Below are positions 23,613 to 27,677 of a DNA stretch of 27,677 bases, one piece after another. Position numbers and translations under genes: made by a program. The stretch lies in assembly GCA_002372575.1 (NCBI GenBank), contig DFHC01000107.1, positions 1-27,677 of the forward strand. The letters are read 5' to 3'. The notes beneath the pieces are model-generated. The model was not told where the DNA came from, made no database searches, and saw nothing but the letters and a program-made list of their open reading frames with translations. The stretch's first letter is position 1; the number at the start of each line of letters is the position of its first letter. This DNA is from a bacterium UBA3734 (GTDB taxonomy: Bacteria > Bacteroidota > Bacteroidia > Bacteroidales > Bacteroidaceae).

Positions 23613-24521
23613 ATGAAAAAAATGACATTTGTAGCCGCTATGGCTATTGCCGCTGCCACTTTCTCTTCGTGTGGCAACGGAACCCCGACAGCAAATCTGA
23701 AAAGTGACGTCGATTCGATGAGCTACGCCATCGGTCTTGCCCAGACGCAGGGGCTGAAAGAGTATCTCGTGGATCGTATGCAGGTGGACACTGCCTACAT
23801 CAACGACTTTATCAAGGGTCTGAACGACGGTGCCAACGCTGGCGACGACAAGAAGAAAAATGCCTACTACGCCGGTATCCAAATCGGTCAGCAGATTGCC
23901 ACGCAGATGATGCCTGGCATCAACCGCGAAGTGTTCGGTGAAGATTCCACGCAGACCATCTCGCTGAAGAATTTCATGGCTGGATTCGTGGCTGGAACCA
24001 CTGGCAAAAACCAGAAGATGGACATGGAGCAGGCTCGCACAGTGGCTGAGGCCAAGATGCAGCAAATCAAGGCCGCTGTTGCGCTGAAGCAGTTTGCCGA
24101 TGTAAAGGAGGCTGGCGAGAAATTCCTTGCCGAAAACGCCAAGAAAGACGGTGTCAAGACGCTGGAAGTGGAATACGACAAGCCCGACGGCACGAAAGCA
24201 AAGTCGTTCATCCAGTACAAAGTGCTGAAGGAAGGCACCGGCGCTATGCCGAAAGACACTTCCGAGGTGAAAATCCACTACGAAGGCAAGACCATCGACG
24301 GTGAGGTGTTCGACAGCTCCTACAACCGCGGCGACGCCATCAGCGCACGTGCCAACGGCTTCATCAAGGGCTTCACGAAAGCGCTGACCAACATGCCCGC
24401 CGGCTCCACATGGGAAGTCTATATCCCGCAGGAACTGGCCTACGGCGAGCGTCAGGCTTCCGACAAAATCAAGCCTTTCTCGGCCCTGATCTTCAAAATC
24501 GAACTGCAGAGCACGAAGTAA
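23613..24521 (+). CDS. FKBP-type peptidyl-prolyl isomerase lipoprotein
   Basis: 302 residues. The signal MKKMTFVAAMAIAAATFSSC ends in a lipobox, with Cys20 lipidated, so the protein is membrane anchored in the envelope. The FKBP_N domain starts at DSMSYAIGLAQTQGLKEYL and runs to about 170. The FKBP domain (about 190-300) has YKVLKEGTG, VKIHYEGKTIDGEVFDSS, ARANGFIKGFTKALTNMPAG, VYIPQELAYGERQA and IKPFSALIFKIEL. Compared with its neighbours the linker TLEVEYDKPDGTKAKSFIQY is longer. It probably assists folding of exported or outer-membrane proteins. Second of three adjacent FKBP genes, with 21 bp to the next. Confidence 0.94.
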   Translation: MKKMTFVAAMAIAAATFSSCGNGTPTANLKSDVDSMSYAIGLAQTQGLKEYLVDRMQVDTAYINDFIKGLNDGANAGDDKKKNAYYAGIQIGQQIATQMMPGINREVFGEDSTQTISLKNFMAGFVAGTTGKNQKMDMEQARTVAEAKMQQIKAAVALKQFADVKEAGEKFLAENAKKDGVKTLEVEYDKPDGTKAKSFIQYKVLKEGTGAMPKDTSEVKIHYEGKTIDGEVFDSSYNRGDAISARANGFIKGFTKALTNMPAGSTWEVYIPQELAYGERQASDKIKPFSALIFKIELQSTK

Positions 24522-24542
24522 TCATCACAGATTCACAGAATC

Positions 24543-25469
24543 ATGAAGAAAATCGCATTGTTGGCAACGGCAATCGTGCTGAGTGCAACACTGAGCACGG
24601 CTGACGCCGCCAAGAAGAAAACCAAGAAAAAGCAATCGGAGACGGTCACCGTCTCCGACTGCTGTGTAGAGCAACCCGTGGTGCTGGCCTCGGCCAACGA
24701 CTCGTTGAGCTTCGCCGCTGGAAAAGTGGCCACGCAGGGCCTCATTCCCTACCTACAGCAGGCGATGAAGGTCGATACGGCCTACATGGCCGACTTCGTG
24801 AAAGGCTTCCAAGAGGCCACGAAGAAGGAAAACGACCCCGCGTATGTGGCCTATCTCGCCGGAATGCAAATCGCACAGATGGCCAAGCAGCGCATTCTGC
24901 CGAGCATGAAGGGAGAGTTCGAGGGTTCTGACGTAGCCATCAGCGAAGAGATTTTCCACCGCGGCTTCGTGGCCTCGCTCGCGGGCGACAACAGCGTCTA
25001 TACCGACTCCGCCGCCCAAGCCTATTTTGAAGCGAAGAGCAGAGCCGTGAAAGAGGCTATGAACGCAGCCTACAAGGCCGAAAACGAGCAGTGGATTGCT
25101 GAAAACGCCAAGAAAGAGGGCGTGGTGACGCTGCCCAGTGGCCTGCAATACAAGGTCATCACGATGGGTGAGGGCGAAAAACCGACGAAGGAGCAGACCG
25201 TGGAGGTGAAATACGAAGGAAAAACCATCGACGGCAACGTGTTCGACAGCTCCTACAAGCGCAATCCGCAAACCTCGAAATTCCGCTGCGACAAGGTCAT
25301 CAAAGGCTGGACCGAGGCCCTGCAGCTGATGCCCGTCGGCTCGAAGTGGGAACTCTACATCCCGCAGGAACTGGCCTACGGCGAGCGTCAGGCTGGCACC
25401 ATCAAGCCCTTCTCCACGCTCATTTTCACCGTGGAACTCATCGGTATTGAGAAAGAAAACGAAAAATAA
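24543..25469 (+). CDS. FKBP-type peptidyl-prolyl isomerase, exported
   Basis: 308 residues. The signal peptide MKKIALLATAIVLSATLSTA followed by DA is a signal peptidase I type; there is no lipobox. A Lys-rich run and QSETVTVSDCC follow, encoded by a large DNA palindrome. The FKBP_N domain covers about 50-170 (NDSLSFAAGKVATQGLIPYL), and the FKBP domain about 195-305 (SGLQYKVITMGEGEKPT, VEVKYEGKTIDGNVFDSSYK, VIKGWTEALQLMPVGSKWEL, YIPQELAYGERQAG, IKPFSTLIFTVELIG). Probably a periplasmic folding factor. Its stop overlaps the ATG of the C26-M19 gene by 1 bp (TAATG), implying coupled translation. Confidence 0.94.
   Translation: MKKIALLATAIVLSATLSTADAAKKKTKKKQSETVTVSDCCVEQPVVLASANDSLSFAAGKVATQGLIPYLQQAMKVDTAYMADFVKGFQEATKKENDPAYVAYLAGMQIAQMAKQRILPSMKGEFEGSDVAISEEIFHRGFVASLAGDNSVYTDSAAQAYFEAKSRAVKEAMNAAYKAENEQWIAENAKKEGVVTLPSGLQYKVITMGEGEKPTKEQTVEVKYEGKTIDGNVFDSSYKRNPQTSKFRCDKVIKGWTEALQLMPVGSKWELYIPQELAYGERQAGTIKPFSTLIFTVELIGIEKENEK
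24631..24663. repeat. 33-bp near-perfect palindrome at the start of the third FKBP gene
   Basis: Two 16-nt arms (24631-24646 and 24648-24663) pair at 15 of 16 positions around a single central C; the inner 11 pairs are perfect. It encodes QSETVTVSDC on the gene strand, and the complementary strand read in the mirrored frame gives the same ten residues. It should form a strong hairpin in the mRNA about 90 nt after the start codon. Confidence 0.8.
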
Positions 25470-27265
25470 TGAAGAAATTCGACTTGCCATCGCATCTTCA
25501 GGCGATTTACGCCAGATTTCCTGAAGCCGAGCCGCGTCCGCTGATTGGCATCACGGCCAACCACACCGGCGAAGACGCCGCCCTGCGCGACCCCTACTAC
25601 GAACAGGTGGTGCGGGCTGGCGGCACGCCCGTCATCATTCCGCCCGTGGCCGATGAGAGCGTGATTGTCAGTGTGTTGGAGCAGCTCGACGGACTGCTGC
25701 TCAGCGGCGGTGCCGACTACAACCCGCTGTGGGCGGGCGAGGAACCCGCTCCGAAGCTCGGCGGCATCAATGCGCGACGCGACTTGGCCGAGCTGCTCGT
25801 CACGCGCCTGGCCTACAACCGCCAGATTCCCATTTTCGGCATCTGCCGCGGAATGCAGACGCTCGCGATGGCACTCGACGGACACGTTGCGCAAGACATT
25901 TCCGAGCGCAGCAGCATCAAGCACTCGCAAGACGGCCACCGCTCGGAGCCGACGCACAGCGTGAGCATCGAACCCGACAGCCGCTTGGCGGAGATTTACG
26001 CTTCCGAGAAGCCTCAAAACGCCGATTCGACGGAGAAAATCCGAATTTTCGTGAATTCGCTGCACCATCAGGCCGTTGACGACCCCGGGAGGCGATTCCG
26101 CGTCACGGCGACGGCTCCCGACGGCACCATCGAGGCGATGGAAAGCACCGAGCACAAGCCGATTCTGGGCGTGCAATGGCATCCGGAGTGGTTGGAGGAA
26201 GAGGGCCTGAAGCTCTTTCGATGGCTCGTGGAAGAAGCTCGTAACTATCACGAAGCCAAAAAGATACATGAAAAAGTCCTGTCGCTCGACACCCATTGCG
26301 ACACGCCGATGTTCTTCCCGCAAGGCATTCATTTCGAACAGCGCGACCCGCGCATTCTCGTCGATTTGCACAAGATGACCGACGGGCGTTTAGACAGCGT
26401 TACGATGGCGGCCTATCTGCCGCAGCCAAAGCCCGACGAGGAATTCTCGTCGCTCGCGCCGCATTTGGCCGGACTCACGCCCAATGCATACGCCAACGGC
26501 ATTTTCGACCAGATTGAAGCCATCGTCGAGCAGCAGAAGTCGTATTTGGCTCTCGCCCGCACGCCCGACGACCTCCGTGAAAACAAGCGAATGGGGCTGA
26601 AATCCATCGTTTTGGCCATTGAAAACGGCCTTGCGCTGGAGCACGAGCTCGAAAACGTCGGTCGATTTGCGCAGCGCGGCGTGACCTACATCACGCTCTG
26701 CCATAATGGCGACAACGACATCTGCGACTCGGCGCGCGGCAGCAACACGCATGGCGGAGTGAGCCCGTTCGGAGAGCAGGTCATTGCCGAGATGAACCGC
26801 CACGGCGTGATGGTTGACCTCAGCCACGCGGCAGAAAAAAGCTTCTACGATGCGCTTGACATCAGCAAGACGCCCATCGTGTGCAGCCACTCGAACTGTC
26901 GGGCGCTGTGCGACCATCCGCGGAACCTCACCGACGACCAGCTGCGCCGACTCGCGGCCAAGGGTGGTGTGGCGCACACGACACTCTACGCTGGCTTCCT
27001 CCGCAAAGACGGACAGGCCTCGATTCTTGACGCCATCGCGCATCTGGAGCACGCCATCAAGGTGATGGGTATCGACCACGTGGGCATCGGCACCGATTTC
27101 GACGGCGACGGCGGTGTCGCGGGCTTTGCCGACGCGTCTGAGGCGCTGAATTTCACGATGCATCTGCTTCGCCGGAGGTACAGCGAGCAAGACATCCGTA
27201 AAATCTGGGGTGGAAACTGGTTGCGCGTGATGGAAGAGGCTCAGAAGTTAAAGGTTAAAAGTTAA
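25469..27265 (+). CDS. Fusion of class I glutamine amidotransferase-like (C26) hydrolase and M19 membrane dipeptidase
   Basis: 598 residues without a signal peptide. Residues about 20-255 are a C26/PuuD-like gamma-glutamyl hydrolase: LIGITANHTG, YEQVVRAGGTPVIIPP, LDGLLLSGGADYNP, nucleophile Cys in FGICRGMQ, and His in VQWHPEW. Residues about 265-590 are an M19 renal-type dipeptidase: LDTHCDTPMF (zinc ligands His and Asp), LAIENG (bridging Glu), MVDLSHAAEKS and VCSHSNCRALCDHPRNLTDD (zinc His residues), GIGTDFDGDGG. Both active sites look complete. A plausible role is stepwise breakdown of gamma-glutamyl peptides, for example glutathione-like or peptidoglycan-derived ones, releasing glutamate and then splitting the dipeptide; this is inference. 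Start ATG overlaps the upstream stop. The last residues (LKVKS) are encoded by a tandem heptamer repeat. Confidence 0.92.
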   Translation: MKKFDLPSHLQAIYARFPEAEPRPLIGITANHTGEDAALRDPYYEQVVRAGGTPVIIPPVADESVIVSVLEQLDGLLLSGGADYNPLWAGEEPAPKLGGINARRDLAELLVTRLAYNRQIPIFGICRGMQTLAMALDGHVAQDISERSSIKHSQDGHRSEPTHSVSIEPDSRLAEIYASEKPQNADSTEKIRIFVNSLHHQAVDDPGRRFRVTATAPDGTIEAMESTEHKPILGVQWHPEWLEEEGLKLFRWLVEEARNYHEAKKIHEKVLSLDTHCDTPMFFPQGIHFEQRDPRILVDLHKMTDGRLDSVTMAAYLPQPKPDEEFSSLAPHLAGLTPNAYANGIFDQIEAIVEQQKSYLALARTPDDLRENKRMGLKSIVLAIENGLALEHELENVGRFAQRGVTYITLCHNGDNDICDSARGSNTHGGVSPFGEQVIAEMNRHGVMVDLSHAAEKSFYDALDISKTPIVCSHSNCRALCDHPRNLTDDQLRRLAAKGGVAHTTLYAGFLRKDGQASILDAIAHLEHAIKVMGIDHVGIGTDFDGDGGVAGFADASEALNFTMHLLRRRYSEQDIRKIWGGNWLRVMEEAQKLKVKS

Positions 27266-27288
27266 AGGTTAAAAGTCAAAGGTTAAAA
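27247..27288. repeat. Heptamer tandem repeat at the end of the C26-M19 gene
   Basis: Six 7-bp units alternate GTTAAAG and GTTAAAA (one GTCAAAG), a 14-bp period. The repeat supplies the last codons and stop of the fusion gene and ends exactly where the TTG start of the next gene begins. Confidence 0.85.
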
Positions 27289-27677
27289 TTGAAGAAGAAA
27301 ATCCTTTTAATCGTCCTTGTCGTTGTGCTGATAGGGCTCGCTGCAGCCCTCTATCTGCCAGCGATTCTTTCGTCGCATTCGAGCGATGAACAGGTGGAAG
27401 TTGGCCCCGTCGGACCGGCTTTTTCCGCTGATTCGGCCTACGCTTTCTGCGCTGCACAGTGCGATTTCGGCCCTCGTGCGATGAATACCGAGGGTCACGA
27501 GCGGTGTAAGGACTGGATTATCAGCAAATTCCGGCAATATGGATGCGAGGTCAGCACGCAGCAGGCCGACCTCACGGGCTACGACGGCACGACGCTCCAC
27601 GCCACGAACATCATTGCGAAGTATCGTCCGGAACTGACCACGCGCGTGCTGCTCTGTGCCCATTGGGACAGTCGTCC
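27289..27677 (+). CDS. M28-family glutaminyl-peptide cyclotransferase-like protein, 5' part (runs off window)
   Basis: 129 complete codons are visible. No ATG or GTG exists at the right place; the best start is TTG at 27289, giving (M)KKKILLIVLVVVLIGLAA, a clear membrane anchor or uncleaved signal. After it come FSADSAYAFCAAQCDFGPRA, NTEGHERCKDWIISKF, and the first zinc motif LLCAHWDSRP at the window end, all typical of Bacteroidota glutaminyl cyclases related to M28 aminopeptidases. These convert N-terminal Gln of exported proteins to pyroglutamate at the periplasmic face of the membrane. Three large secreted proteins in this window have Gln as likely first mature residue and would be substrates. 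It lies 23 bp after the fusion gene, probably in the same operon. Confidence 0.82.
   Translation, partial: MKKKILLIVLVVVLIGLAAALYLPAILSSHSSDEQVEVGPVGPAFSADSAYAFCAAQCDFGPRAMNTEGHERCKDWIISKFRQYGCEVSTQQADLTGYDGTTLHATNIIAKYRPELTTRVLLCAHWDSR

Overview
The window looks like chromosomal DNA of a Bacteroidales bacterium, most likely Prevotella or a close relative. The evidence is: upstream boxes fit the Bacteroidota -7 consensus TAnnTTTG instead of sigma-70 hexamers; secreted proteins have Gln as first mature residue and short C-terminal tails of the type GIYIVxGKKxxxK; and several families present (M60 gluzincins, CotH, RHS core remnants, FKBP lipoproteins, a C26-M19 fusion, a Bacteroidota glutaminyl cyclase) are typical of the group. 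No rRNA, tRNA, CRISPR array or intact insertion sequence was seen.

Layout. (1) 1-747, minus: 5' part of argS, interrupted by an in-frame TAA and carrying a palindromic in-frame insert. (2) 796-15095, minus: four large exported proteins, a CotH-domain protein, two M60 metallopeptidases and a multidomain papain-like (C1) peptidase. The three peptidase genes each have a similar promoter and leader, and all four proteins end in a similar tail. I read this as a surface or secreted system acting on host glycoproteins, perhaps mucins. (3) 15264-17221, minus: a small, mostly AT-rich island with a truncated RHS core, a putative HExxH toxin tail, an overlapping candidate immunity gene, a thioredoxin-like lipoprotein and a 51-residue ORF. 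(4) 17431-20074, plus: argG-argH, the last two steps of arginine synthesis. (5) 20053-22815, minus: a sirtuin, an APH/NahK-like sugar kinase and a CBM9-like protein. (6) 22967-27677, plus: three FKBP prolyl isomerases (cytoplasmic, lipoprotein, exported), a C26-M19 fusion, and the start of an M28/glutaminyl cyclase gene.

One pattern cuts across the regions. Short direct repeats of 7 or 8 bp sit at many gene junctions and sometimes run into genes. They encode the last residues of the sirtuin and of the C26-M19 protein, form a linker in one M60 protein, and with a G/C-rich palindrome make up an extra segment inside the CBM9-like protein. A second, larger palindrome lies in frame inside argS. 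This seeding of coding sequence by repeats, the nonsense codon in argS, and the toxin/immunity-like island are the main points for follow-up.
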